Of a stretch of DNA of 64,000 nucleotides, positions 9,318-18,900 are shown piece after piece. Source of the DNA: Campylobacterales bacterium (GTDB lineage Bacteria; Campylobacterota; Campylobacteria; Campylobacterales; Sulfurospirillaceae); the NCBI GenBank assembly GCA_016930915.1, contig JAFGFU010000033.1:41870-105869 (forward strand), given 5' to 3'. The notes beneath the pieces are model-generated. The model made no database searches, had not been told where the DNA came from, and saw only the letters and a program-made list of their open reading frames with translations. Within the stretch, counting starts at the first letter, position 1, and each line of letters begins with the position of its first letter. The position numbers were made by a program, and so were the translations under genes.

Positions 9318-10715
9318 ATGTCAGTCAATAAAGTTTATGTGCTCGATACCAACATTATCCTGCACAACACCAATTTCATCAAAGAGCTGTGCGATGGTGG
9401 TAATAACATCATCGTTATTCCAGAGACGGTGCTTATCGAGCTGGAAGATTTTAAAAAGAACTTTAGTGAGCTGGGCTATCAGGCTCGAAGTTTTGCGAGA
9501 ATGCTGGCTTCATGTGTGGTCGAAGAAGTCGATAGCGGTGAGCTTTTTCGTGTGGTGAAGATGCGCTATGATGATGAAATCGCTATTCATCTCTTCTCAA
9601 AAACCCTCTACACCTCCGACATTGACTCTCAGTTTATCAACGAGTCTAACGATAAACGCATCCTAGAGGTTGCCTCAGGAGCGCAAACCTACTATCCTGA
9701 GTATAAAGTCATTTTTCTCTCTTTGGACGTGTATGCCCGTATGTTTGGGCTTTTTTACAATGTCACGGTGGAGTCGTTAAGAGAAGATAGAAGCGATGTG
9801 CCTGAGTTTGAATTTGTCAAACAACTCCCCATGGACTCAGCTCTCTTTAACACCTTAGATAAAAAACTTATCAGCGAATTTGACCCTGAGCATAAAAGCG
9901 GTAATTATTGCTACGAGTTTGTCAGTCCTGATGGCAACAGCGCTCATGCGATTATCTCGCCTGCTGGGATTATTTATATGCTGAGTGAAGAGCTTGATTT
10001 TCGAGGTTTAGAGGTCAAACCCATCAACCTTAAGCAGAAGTTTTTTATGAAGGCGTTGCTCTCCAATATGTACGACATTCATGTCATTGACGCCAGAGCT
10101 GGAAGTGGTAAAACCTTGATGGCATTTGTGGCGGCGATGCGCTTAGTTAGCAAGGGGAGTTACGAGAAAATTGTCTATGTGCGTAACTCCATTGAAAGCG
10201 TCGATAAAGGGGCGGATGTGGGCTATCTCTCAGGCAACGATGAGAAGTTTCGCATCTACAATATGGCACTGTACGATACCTTAGAGTTCATTGCCAAAAA
10301 GAAGATGAAAAAGAGGGAAAATGCGCAAGAGCCACAGGTGGCGATTGAGAAGAAAGTGCAAGAGCTGATGAGCAAATACAACATTGAAAAGCTCTGGCCG
10401 GGTGAAGCTCGTGGTCGAACCCTTTCTAATGCCATCGTGATTTTAGATGAGTGGCAAAACAGCTCTAATAACACCACACAGCTCATTTTATCGAGGCTGG
10501 ATAACAACTGTAAAGCCATTGTCATTGGTTCAAACCGTCAAATTGACAACATGTACTTAAATCGTTTTAACAACGGTTTGACTTCGCTTTTAAAGCAGAC
10601 GAAAAAGGAGCAAACACACATTTCGCTCTTTGCCATAGAGTTGGATAAATCGGTGCGTGGCAAGTTTTCGCATTTTGCCGATGATATTTTTGGAGAGAGT
10701 TTGAAAAACGCATGA
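9318..10715 (+). CDS. PhoH-like ATPase with N-terminal PIN domain (PhoH2/YlaK type)
   Basis: 465 residues in two parts. Residues 1 to about 130 form a PIN nuclease domain opening with VYVLDTNIILH (metal-binding D10), plus further acidic residues. From about 225 onward is a PhoH P-loop domain with Walker A AGSGKT at 261-266 and the Walker B-like IVILDEWQN at about 374. PIN-PhoH fusions studied elsewhere (PhoH2) unwind and cleave RNA, with the PIN part related to VapC toxins; that is family knowledge, not shown here. ATG with AAGGAAGCGAG upstream. First gene of an operon: the next ORF overlaps by 4 bases. Despite the name, a link to phosphate regulation is not demonstrated. Confidence 0.9.
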   Translation: MSVNKVYVLDTNIILHNTNFIKELCDGGNNIIVIPETVLIELEDFKKNFSELGYQARSFARMLASCVVEEVDSGELFRVVKMRYDDEIAIHLFSKTLYTSDIDSQFINESNDKRILEVASGAQTYYPEYKVIFLSLDVYARMFGLFYNVTVESLREDRSDVPEFEFVKQLPMDSALFNTLDKKLISEFDPEHKSGNYCYEFVSPDGNSAHAIISPAGIIYMLSEELDFRGLEVKPINLKQKFFMKALLSNMYDIHVIDARAGSGKTLMAFVAAMRLVSKGSYEKIVYVRNSIESVDKGADVGYLSGNDEKFRIYNMALYDTLEFIAKKKMKKRENAQEPQVAIEKKVQELMSKYNIEKLWPGEARGRTLSNAIVILDEWQNSSNNTTQLILSRLDNNCKAIVIGSNRQIDNMYLNRFNNGLTSLLKQTKKEQTHISLFAIELDKSVRGKFSHFADDIFGESLKNA

Positions 10716-11479
10716 GTGATGTAAGCCACGAAGAAGAGGTACTCTCGTTTCGCTCTATTTTTATCTCCGATGTGCATTTAGGCACACGCTTTTGCCAAGC
10801 GCATGAGCTATTGGAGTTTTTAAGACGCAGTGAGTGTGAGCACCTTTTTTTGGTGGGCGATATTATTGATGGGTGGGCGATTAAGCGTAAGATGAAATGG
10901 GCGCAATCGCATTCAGATGTCATCCAAAAGATTTTACGCAAGGCACGAAAAGGGACAAAAGTCACTTACATTACGGGCAATCACGACGATTTTTTACGCT
11001 CTTTTCTGCCTTTAGCCCTAGGCGATTCCATTGAAATTAAAGATGAGTGTGCCTATGTGAGTTTTAAAAATGAGCGTTACTACATCACGCATGGCGACTT
11101 TTTTGACAGTGTGACGATGACCAAACGCTGGTTAGCGATTTTGGGTGATGTTGGGTATGATATGCTTTTACATGTAAATCAAGTTTTAACGTGGTGTCGT
11201 AAAAGATTGCGCTACCAACGTCACTGGTCGCTCTCCAAGTATGTCAAAGATCATGTGAAAAGCTCGGTTTCGTTTATTACTGATTTTGAGGCAATTTTAA
11301 GTGAACATGCCAGACGTAACCACTACGATGGGGTGATTTGTGGGCATATTCATAAGGCGGAAATGCGAGAAATTGAGGGCATCAAGTACCTAAACTGTGG
11401 CGATTGGGTGGAGTCGTGTACGGCGATTGTCGAAACGTATGAGGGGGAGTTTAAGATTATTTCATGTCTGAATCATTAA
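10712..11479 (+). CDS. Calcineurin-like phosphoesterase of the LpxH (UDP-2,3-diacylglucosamine hydrolase) superfamily
   Basis: 255 residues. All metallophosphoesterase motifs are in order: SDVHLG (about 19-24), GDIIDGW, GNHDD, THGDFFD and CGHIHKAEM, which supply the binuclear metal ligands. Overall layout matches COG2908 proteins, whose founding member LpxH removes UMP from UDP-2,3-diacylglucosamine in lipid A synthesis. This copy is not beside lipid A genes, so it could be the cell's LpxH or a paralogue acting on another lipid-linked phosphate. No signal peptide; expected to be cytosolic or peripheral at the membrane. Start overlaps the phoH-like gene (ATGA) and the end overlaps the patatin gene by 16 bases, so the three genes are one operon. 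A TTTACATGTAAA palindrome lies at 11167. Confidence 0.85.
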   Translation: MSDVSHEEEVLSFRSIFISDVHLGTRFCQAHELLEFLRRSECEHLFLVGDIIDGWAIKRKMKWAQSHSDVIQKILRKARKGTKVTYITGNHDDFLRSFLPLALGDSIEIKDECAYVSFKNERYYITHGDFFDSVTMTKRWLAILGDVGYDMLLHVNQVLTWCRKRLRYQRHWSLSKYVKDHVKSSVSFITDFEAILSEHARRNHYDGVICGHIHKAEMREIEGIKYLNCGDWVESCTAIVETYEGEFKIISCLNH

Positions 11480-12237
11480 AAATTTCATTGGCTCTCTCAG
11501 GCGGTGCGGCCAGGGGTGCTTTTCATTTGGGAGTTATTGCGGCGTGTGAGCGTCATGGCATTGAAATAGGCGCTATTTCAGGAACAAGCATTGGAGCGGT
11601 TATTGCCACGGGGGTTGGCTCAGGCATGAGTGCCTTTGATATGATACGCCTTTTTAAGAGTGAAGCGTTTCGTAAAGTGATTGGGTTTAACTATTTTCAA
11701 AAAGGACTTTTTCGCATTGATGAAAGGGCGGCTATTTTAAGAGAGATTTGTCCCATTACTCGCTTAGAGGAGATGCGTATTCCAACTTTCATTAATTGTG
11801 TGGATTTGCACACGGGAGAGATCATGCGTTTTAATAGGGGCGAAGCCATAAAACTTGCCATTGCAAGCTCAGCGCTGATTCCTATTTTTCGCCCCATTGC
11901 GTATAAACACCATTTATTAATTGATGGGGGATTTATGGATAATTTACCCATTTCTCCGCTTTTAGATTACGCGTATCCCATTGTGAGTGTCAATCTTCAT
12001 CCTTTACATGTAAAAGAAAAGCACACCCTCACATCCATGATAAAACGCTCACTTTTTTTGCTTTTCATGGCATCGTCTCAGTTGCAAATTTCCAAAAGTG
12101 ACCTTTATATTACAGACCCTAAACTTTCTTCGTTTGGATTGTTTACTTTTAGTGAACTCATGCGCTGTTTTGAGCTAGGATACGCCAAAGGGAGTGAGTC
12201 TCTTTTGACTTTTATGGCGCAAAAAAGTATAATCTAG
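11464..12237 (+). CDS. Patatin-like phospholipase, RssA-type
   Basis: 257-residue Ser/Asp-dyad lipid acyl hydrolase. Visible motifs: oxyanion-hole loop SGGAARGAFHLG (12-23), nucleophile serine 42 in GTSIG, and the catalytic aspartate 154 in IDGGFMDNLP. No signal peptide, so it acts inside the cell, probably on membrane phospholipids. Compact single-domain form like RssA, without the outer-membrane barrel of secreted PlpD-type patatins. Third gene of the PIN-PhoH operon, overlapping the phosphoesterase by 16 bases, which suggests joint work on lipids or envelope turnover. A good promoter for the next gene sits in its last 30 bases. Palindrome TTTACATGTAAA at 12003 codes Leu-His-Val-Lys. Confidence 0.9.
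   Translation: MSESLKISLALSGGAARGAFHLGVIAACERHGIEIGAISGTSIGAVIATGVGSGMSAFDMIRLFKSEAFRKVIGFNYFQKGLFRIDERAAILREICPITRLEEMRIPTFINCVDLHTGEIMRFNRGEAIKLAIASSALIPIFRPIAYKHHLLIDGGFMDNLPISPLLDYAYPIVSVNLHPLHVKEKHTLTSMIKRSLFLLFMASSQLQISKSDLYITDPKLSSFGLFTFSELMRCFELGYAKGSESLLTFMAQKSII
12205..12233 (+). promoter_or_regulatory. Sigma-70-type promoter for dut
   Basis: TTGACT at 12205-12210 and TATAAT at 12228-12233, separated by exactly 17 bases. The pair lies within the last codons of the patatin gene, whose TAG is at 12235-12237, and 28 bases before the dUTPase ATG. It would let dut be transcribed independently of the upstream operon. Confidence 0.7.
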
Positions 12238-12261
12238 GGTTTTTATGAACGAAGGAAAGCG

Positions 12262-12960
12262 ATGACTAGTAGAGATTATTTAACGCAAATGTTTGCGTTG
12301 CAACAAAAACTCAATGACGAAACCAATGGAATCGGTTGGGAAAATGGCTATACCAAAAATAACCGCATGATTAACTGGAAGCGATGTATTTACATGGAGT
12401 GCGCGGAGCTCATTGATAGTTTTAGTTGGAAACATTGGAAAAATATTAACAAAGCGACAGACTGGGACAATGTAACGGTTGAAATCGTCGATATTTGGCA
12501 TTTTGTGATGAGTTTGTTATTAGAAGATTATAAAACCAATGGTAAGGGTAATTTGGAAAAATTGGTGCATGATATTTTAGATGTACAAGGCTTTGAAGCT
12601 TTTACCAAAGAGCCACTTTCTCCTGCATCGGCTGATCCGATGGAGCTCATTAACGACATTGAGAGTATTATTCACGATATGACAGGTTTTGAAGTGGACT
12701 TTTTTGATGGGCTTTTAAAAGAGTATTTTGCGCTTTCTCGTAAATGTGGCATTAATCTTAAAGTGCTCTACAAATTTTATGTGGCGAAAAATGTCTTGAA
12801 TCAATTTAGACAAGACCACGGCTACAAAGAGGGGCACTATAAAAAAGTGTGGAATGGCAAAGAAGATAACGAAGTGATGCTCTCATTTCTTTCAGGTGAA
12901 AATGCCCCTACCATTGAGGCACTCTATAAAAAACTAGAAGGTGCTTACGCTAAAGCATAA
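12262..12960 (+). CDS. dut: Dimeric all-alpha dUTP diphosphatase (dUTPase-2 family)
   Basis: Hydrolyses dUTP (and dUDP in this family) to dUMP and pyrophosphate, keeping uracil out of DNA and feeding thymidylate synthesis. 232 residues, all helical, of the MazG-related dimeric type found in Campylobacter and kinetoplastids rather than the trimeric beta type. Motifs: MINWKRCIYMECAELIDSF carries the ExxE pair, and VTVEIVDIWHFVMS the ExxD pair that binds the Mg ions. W54-K55-H56-W57 follows as in Campylobacter jejuni dUTPase. ATG preceded by GAAGGAAAGCG. It has its own promoter at 12205-12233 and ends in a hairpin at 12963-12981 facing queD. Confidence 0.92.
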   Translation: MTSRDYLTQMFALQQKLNDETNGIGWENGYTKNNRMINWKRCIYMECAELIDSFSWKHWKNINKATDWDNVTVEIVDIWHFVMSLLLEDYKTNGKGNLEKLVHDILDVQGFEAFTKEPLSPASADPMELINDIESIIHDMTGFEVDFFDGLLKEYFALSRKCGINLKVLYKFYVAKNVLNQFRQDHGYKEGHYKKVWNGKEDNEVMLSFLSGENAPTIEALYKKLEGAYAKA

Positions 12961-12962
12961 AT

Positions 12963-12981
12963 AGTAGGGAGTCTCCCTACT
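12963..12981. terminator. Hairpin between convergent dut and queD
   Basis: Perfect 8-bp stem AGTAGGGA / TCCCTACT with a 3-base loop, in the 16-base gap between the convergent stop codons. The U-tract is poor on both strands, so the terminator call is tentative, but position and symmetry fit a bidirectional terminator. Confidence 0.5.
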
Positions 12982-13519
12982 GTTGATTGTACACGATACT
13001 TCTGCTCTTTGGGGTTTCTAAAAACTCCACATGCGATACTTTGACACCTAAACGACTCATTTTCTTTTGGATAATGCCCAAAAGCCATGTTGAGATATTT
13101 TCACTCGTAGGGACAAAATCAACGATAATGTAGCCTTCATACATCTCAATCAAATGGGTTGCTTCCTGTGCCACTTTGCTTAAATCAGGCGTTTGGTAAC
13201 CTGCCTCATGGCTTAGGAGGTTTTGTTTGTCCGAAAAGTGCGGTAAAAGCGTTTCAAAGAGTGGATCGTGGATGTCGATGATAAATTTGTGATCGAGCGT
13301 TGCGTCTAAAAATTGTTTGAACCAATTGAGATGGTGAAAGTCTGTGACCATCCCATTTTTAAGCTCGTTGCTTTGTAAATAAACGACGATTTTACCTTGA
13401 TGTCCGTGTAGATGACGGCACGCTAAACAGCCTGTGAGAGAAAATTCTGAGTCGAGCTGTTGCGACCAAACACGGTGCCCGTAACAAAAATCGAACTCTT
13501 TACTGATTTGCCATAGCAT
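12977..13519 (-). CDS. queD: 6-carboxy-5,6,7,8-tetrahydropterin synthase QueD
   Basis: Converts dihydroneopterin triphosphate to 6-carboxytetrahydropterin, the first dedicated step toward queuosine. 180 residues, longer than the roughly 120 of E. coli QueD, as is common in Campylobacterota. Zinc ligands H15, H38 and H40 (CRHLHGH) and the catalytic cysteine C34 four residues before H38 are present; an acidic TSENISTWLLG segment near the C-terminus carries the catalytic glutamate. It converges on dut. The other pathway genes of this window, queE and queC, lie about 9 kb away across the PBP1C/macroglobulin block, so the pathway is split here. Confidence 0.9.
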   Translation of the reverse strand: MLWQISKEFDFCYGHRVWSQQLDSEFSLTGCLACRHLHGHQGKIVVYLQSNELKNGMVTDFHHLNWFKQFLDATLDHKFIIDIHDPLFETLLPHFSDKQNLLSHEAGYQTPDLSKVAQEATHLIEMYEGYIIVDFVPTSENISTWLLGIIQKKMSRLGVKVSHVEFLETPKSRSIVYNQQ

Positions 13520-13578
13520 AGATATACCTTAATGTGTGATGCTTAAATGATACCTAAAAAGAGATATAAAGAAGATTT

Positions 13579-15972
13579 TTACTGATTTAAAATAGCAATT
13601 TTAATGCGTTTTTGCTCTGTATTTCCTTGATCATCTACAGCGCGTATGGTGAAATAACCCTTTTGTTTTGGATGCCATTCAAAAGATTTTGTAGCAGAAG
13701 ATTTTCCTAAATAGGCATCATTCGCAAACCAATAAACTGTTTTAATATTGGCATTTACAGTAGCGTTTAAGGCTATAAATTGTGTGGTTAGTTTTGAACG
13801 ATTGAGGGTATATGTGATATTTTCTGTAGGCGAGACAATGTGTATGTTTTCTTCGTTTACATAAGTGGTATTGTTTTTTGTACAGTGTTCTGTTGAGGGA
13901 GGTGTTTTTTTTGGAATACCTGCTTGTTTAAAAAGGGTTAAAAGGTCTGAAGACCAAAATTCAGCCACCTCTATTCTTACAGCTTCTTTTTCATAAGGTG
14001 GGCATGCGACTTTACCTGATGTGATGTCAATGGGTACAGGCCGAAAAATGGTATCGACGTGAATGGGTGTTTTTCCAGGAATAAACCATGTTGTGCCTTT
14101 TTGTTGACACCATTGTGTCACAAGATTACCACTTGCAAGGCAAATATCAACTTTTGTAAGATTTGATGGAAATGCTTTTTTAGGTTCTTGAAGGTTGGGA
14201 TATTGCGCTAAGATGTTATCAATAATGTTAAAAAAAAGGGGTGCGGCTGCTTCATGTCCTGTAAAGGCTTGATTGCCTTTTCCATTAAAATTTCCCACCC
14301 AAACGGCTAGGACATAAGGCCCAAAAACGCCTACACTCCAAGCATCTCTAAATCCCCACGATGTCCCTGTTTTCCACTGAATAGCAACGTTTGATTTTTT
14401 TTCACTCAGGCTTTGATTGGGACGGAGATTTTGTGAAAGCATATCAAGTGTCATAAAACTTGCTTCGGGACTTAGGAGGCGTAAGGTTTGATGAGATGTT
14501 GTGGTTTGCGCCGTTTCTCCTATCAGTGGCTTAAGGACACCTTCATTGGCAAGCATGGCATAGAGTTGTGCTAACTCTTGCATCGTCACTTCTCCTCCCC
14601 CTAAACTTAATGCCAGTCCATAATGCCCTTCATTAGCCATCTGTCCGATACCTGATTGTCTTAAAAATTGGTATAAACTGGGTTCTTGTAATTTAGAGGC
14701 AATGGTTACTGCAGGGATATTTCGGCTATAAATGAGGGCATCAGTGACGGTAATAGGTCCTTTAAATTGAAGATCAAAGTTTTCAGGTACATAGGATCCA
14801 AATGCGGTAGGTACATCTTTTAGAATACTCATAGGATGAATCAGTCCTTGATCAAATCCTAATGCGTAAATGAAGGGTTTTAGGGTTGAACCAGGGGAGC
14901 GTTTAGCCCTTGTTCCATCGACTTGTCCCTGTATTAAAACGTTGTGGTAATTGGCTGAACCTACGAGTGCTGCGATATGCATGGTTCTTGTGTCAACAAG
15001 GAGTGCGGATGCATTGTGTATGCCTTTGATGGCATTGCGTTCAATGTACCGTGTGATTTGATTTTCTATGAGTTTTTGTAGGTTTAAATCCAGCGTTGTG
15101 ATAATCGTTTGTTGATGATTGGCTTTTTGCTTATGATCTTGCAAAAGATAATTCGTAAAATGTGGTGCTAAAAAAGGTAAATCCTCGGGTTGTTTCAAAA
15201 CTAAAGGAAGTTTAAAAAGAGCTGCATCAAACGTATTGGTTGGATGCTTCGTTTGCCACATTTCAAAGAGTTTATTGCGTGCTTTTTCAAGTCCTTTTTC
15301 AACAATACCACTGCTTTTATCAATGCGATAACCAGGCGATTGTGGTAAAACAGCTAAGGTGAGTGCTTCTTGCAATGTAAGTTGACGAGGTGTTTTATTG
15401 AAATAAATAAGACTGGCAGCTCCAATACTTTCAATATTTCGCCCATAAGGAGCATAGTTAAAATAAGCCTCTAAGATAGCATCTTTTGAGTAGAAAAGTT
15501 CAAGTTGGATGGCTCTTAAAATTTGAACGATTTTTCCATGAATGGTTTTTGTATTGAGCTTCCAATACATACGTGCTAGTTGCATGGTAATAGTGGAACC
15601 GCCTTGTCGACTCGTATTGCTTATATAACTTTTCCATCCGCCTCTTATAAGGCTTAGGGGATTAAATCCAACATGATAATAAAACCATTGGTCTTCATAA
15701 AGGAGTACCCCATCAATCAGCATAGGAGACAGTTCATTTAGAGGTGTCCAAAGGCGATAACGTTCATCATTGGCAAGGGTTAATCGCAAGAGCTCACTCT
15801 GTTTATCGTACAGTGCGGTTGAGAGTAAAAAGTTATGAGAAAGGTGCTCGTGAGGGATGATAAAGCGCATAGTAAAGCAAAAAGAAAATATTAAAAAAAT
15901 AGCCATAAGCCAGTTTTGCCATCGTCGTATTAAAGTGATGAGCAAAACCATGCCTAGAGCCAATTTTTGCAA
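13579..15972 (-). CDS. pbpC: Penicillin-binding protein 1C, bifunctional transglycosylase/transpeptidase
   Basis: 797 residues. One N-terminal TM (about 18-38), then a GT51 glycosyltransferase with catalytic E93 in YEDQWFYYH and RQGGSTITMQLAR (122-134). The transpeptidase follows with S362-T-L-K365, S416-R-N418 and K534-T-G536. The C-terminal about 120 residues form the beta-rich BiPBP_C domain. This is the PBP1C architecture, a peptidoglycan polymerase whose gene is typically next to a bacterial alpha-2-macroglobulin. That partner is directly upstream, its stop one base before this start. The start used is TTG; an ATG seven codons later is an alternative. No TTTACATGTAAA palindrome occurs in this gene or its partner. 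Confidence 0.93.
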   Translation of the reverse strand: MQKLALGMVLLITLIRRWQNWLMAIFLIFSFCFTMRFIIPHEHLSHNFLLSTALYDKQSELLRLTLANDERYRLWTPLNELSPMLIDGVLLYEDQWFYYHVGFNPLSLIRGGWKSYISNTSRQGGSTITMQLARMYWKLNTKTIHGKIVQILRAIQLELFYSKDAILEAYFNYAPYGRNIESIGAASLIYFNKTPRQLTLQEALTLAVLPQSPGYRIDKSSGIVEKGLEKARNKLFEMWQTKHPTNTFDAALFKLPLVLKQPEDLPFLAPHFTNYLLQDHKQKANHQQTIITTLDLNLQKLIENQITRYIERNAIKGIHNASALLVDTRTMHIAALVGSANYHNVLIQGQVDGTRAKRSPGSTLKPFIYALGFDQGLIHPMSILKDVPTAFGSYVPENFDLQFKGPITVTDALIYSRNIPAVTIASKLQEPSLYQFLRQSGIGQMANEGHYGLALSLGGGEVTMQELAQLYAMLANEGVLKPLIGETAQTTTSHQTLRLLSPEASFMTLDMLSQNLRPNQSLSEKKSNVAIQWKTGTSWGFRDAWSVGVFGPYVLAVWVGNFNGKGNQAFTGHEAAAPLFFNIIDNILAQYPNLQEPKKAFPSNLTKVDICLASGNLVTQWCQQKGTTWFIPGKTPIHVDTIFRPVPIDITSGKVACPPYEKEAVRIEVAEFWSSDLLTLFKQAGIPKKTPPSTEHCTKNNTTYVNEENIHIVSPTENITYTLNRSKLTTQFIALNATVNANIKTVYWFANDAYLGKSSATKSFEWHPKQKGYFTIRAVDDQGNTEQKRIKIAILNQ

Positions 15973-15973
15973 A

Positions 15974-18900
15974 TTATTTTTTTTCTGGAGCAGTGATGGT
16001 TAGTGTTCCTTCTCCAGGAGAAAGTGCTTGTATAGCTCGATCATACATAGCTTCTCCTAAAATAGAAGGGATAACAAATGTTCCAACACTATTGGCTTTT
16101 ATTTGGTATACAAACTCTTGTGCGTTATGTTGCGCTGAGCCAAAAAGAATCACACGATCTTCTCTTACATCTGCAAAATGAGGATTCCATGTAGAACCTT
16201 GTATTTGTAGAGGGGTGATCCATGTTTCATTCTCTGCGGATTGCATTTGGGTATTAGGGCTTTGTTGAATGATTTCAAATCCTCCTGGAATTAAGTCAAT
16301 AATGGCAATATCATCGAGTTCATTTTTTGTAATAGAGCGAACACTAATATGGACATTTATTTTATCTCCTAACGCAACTGTTTTAACTTTTTTACCATTG
16401 CTGTCGGTGTAGGTACGAACAATTTCCAAACCATTTTTAATGGCTTTGGTATCAGCATTTAAATCAAAACCTTCTTGTGTGATGGTGTACCATGCTGGAA
16501 GGTTTGTTGGATTTGAAAAGGTGATTTTAGTATCTTTGCTCGAAAATTCACCCTTTGCTATAAGATCACTTATGGTTGAAATAAGGCGCATTTCATTTTC
16601 AGCATTGCTCGCTTTGATGCTGAGTTGATTTTCAAGCATTTCTTGTGTGAGTGATTTTGCATAGGCTTCAAGCGCTAAAATACTCATTCCAGAGGAGAGT
16701 GTGGTGTAGCGTTCAGCACGTAACATGCGTACCATATTTTCAAGAACACGTGTTGGAATTTTTTGTGTTTGTTCTGGAAAATGTTTGGTAATAAGATAGA
16801 GCATGGTAGCATCTTGTATTAATGGGTCATTGTAATTTTGATTCCACCAAGCATCCGAGTAAGTACGATTTAGATTTTGCCATGGCGCTTTTAAAAGTTC
16901 ACTTGCTTCTTTATCCATTTTGAGCATTTTATACGAAGATGCTAGATACAGTGCGGTTAATTCATTTTTCCATTTATCGCCAAAGCGGTTTTGCAATCTA
17001 TCTTGAACAGTACTTAAAAGGTTGGTTGTAATTTGATGTTGTCGGGTGAGTAAATAAATAGAAAAAGCACGTAAACGAAGACCATAGGCATCATTTAAAT
17101 TTTCATCCGTAGCAATATTGTGAAGATAAGTATTGGCATTTTTAAGTATGTCCGCTGGGATTTTTTTGCCTTTATCTCTTGCTTCAAGTAAAAATTGAAC
17201 CGTATAAGCACTTACAAAAGGATCGGCTTGAATGGTTGCTCTCCAGATGCCAAAACCTCCCCTGCTGTTTTGACGAGATCTTAGTATGTCAAGTGTTGCT
17301 TCAAAGCGTTCTTCTAAAGCCTTTGCTGTCTCATTTGTTTCTGAAAACTGTGCAAGGAAGAGAGTTGGAATGGCACGACTAATAATTTGCTCTGAACAGT
17401 TATACGGGTAGTTTTCAAGGTAACTTGCAAGTCCATTGGTTAAGATAAGAGGCGAATATGAGACACTTGCTGAACGTTTGGCATAGGCTTCATGCATGGT
17501 GCGAAGATTTGTTATAGTCTCTTCTTTGGAGCTCATTTGACCAATATTTACTTGGGTACGAAAAGGGACAGAAGGACGAATAGAGAGACTTTCTTTACGG
17601 GTAACGGAGGTTGTTCCGTGGTGTGCAACAAAAGTAATTTCAGCATTGCCGAGTAGATTGTTTGCCCGCATTTTAAAGGTGACAACGCCTTCACTTTTAT
17701 TGGCTAAGGAGAGTGTTCTTTGTGATCCATCTAAAAGTGTAAGGTGCGAAGAAGGTGTTGCGCTAATAGTAATAGGAATAGTACTTCCATTGGTATCAAG
17801 GTTATTTGCGACACTTAATGCTACTTCAAATTCATCTTTTGGGGTAATGACATAAGGTGCATTAGGAGAGAGAACAAAATCATCTCGCACAAAGGTTGTT
17901 GTTTGGGTTGCACCAATACGCTCAGGTGTGAGGGCAATTGCCATAATACGTAATTTACCATTAAAATAATCAGGAATATCATAGGTAAAGGTTTTTTCTC
18001 CTTCAACTTCCGTGATACCTGACCAATAAGCGACTGCTTTATTTGTTTTGCGTTTAAAAGGATTTAAATGTCTATTAAGAGCATTGGATTCTTTGGTAAG
18101 ATCACCCCCTGGAGCAGAGAGCTCTTTGAGTTTGCTAAACTCTGGTAAGATAAGATCTAAAATTTGTAAACTATCAACACTGAGTTGTCTTTTACGGAAG
18201 AAGAATTTTAGAGGATCTTCAAATTTATAACGTGCGACTTGTAAAATACCTTCATCTACAGCAAAAACAATTACTTTTTGTTTTTCCTGTGTGCTGACAT
18301 TGATCGATAAAGGCATCCCTGGTTTGACCATATCGGGTGATTCTAGTTTAATCTCTGAACGATGTTTCCCTAATCCAATGCTAAAGGGCACAACACCGTA
18401 ACTTAGGGGACTGGTAAAAATCTCATTAGAGTTAGGATCTCGTACAAATTGAACGTTAACATAGGCATTGCCTTCAAGCTCTTTAGGGAGTTGTATTGTT
18501 TGTGTTGCATTGGTGGTGTTTGTTTTAAACCATTGCCATGCATAGACTTTATCTCGTTCGATGGTAATTAGTCCGCTACCTGTGTAGGGGGCATTGATGG
18601 AAACTTCTATCATCTCTCCTGGTTGGTACTCTTTTTGAGAGAGTTTGAGTTTGAGTTCTGCATCACGTTCAAGTGAACGGGTAACGTTTGCATTACCCGC
18701 AACACTAAAAGATGTTTTATAGAGGGTATGGTTTTGTTCATCTTTTAAAACTAAAAAATAATTACCTGGTTTTTGTGTTGGTATGGCGTAAGAATATCCT
18801 GTTTCATTGATGGTAATCACATCTTCACTGATGGGAATTTCTTTACTTTTGGATTCATATTTATAGACACCTGATGATTGTTGTGTGAGTACAGAAATAT

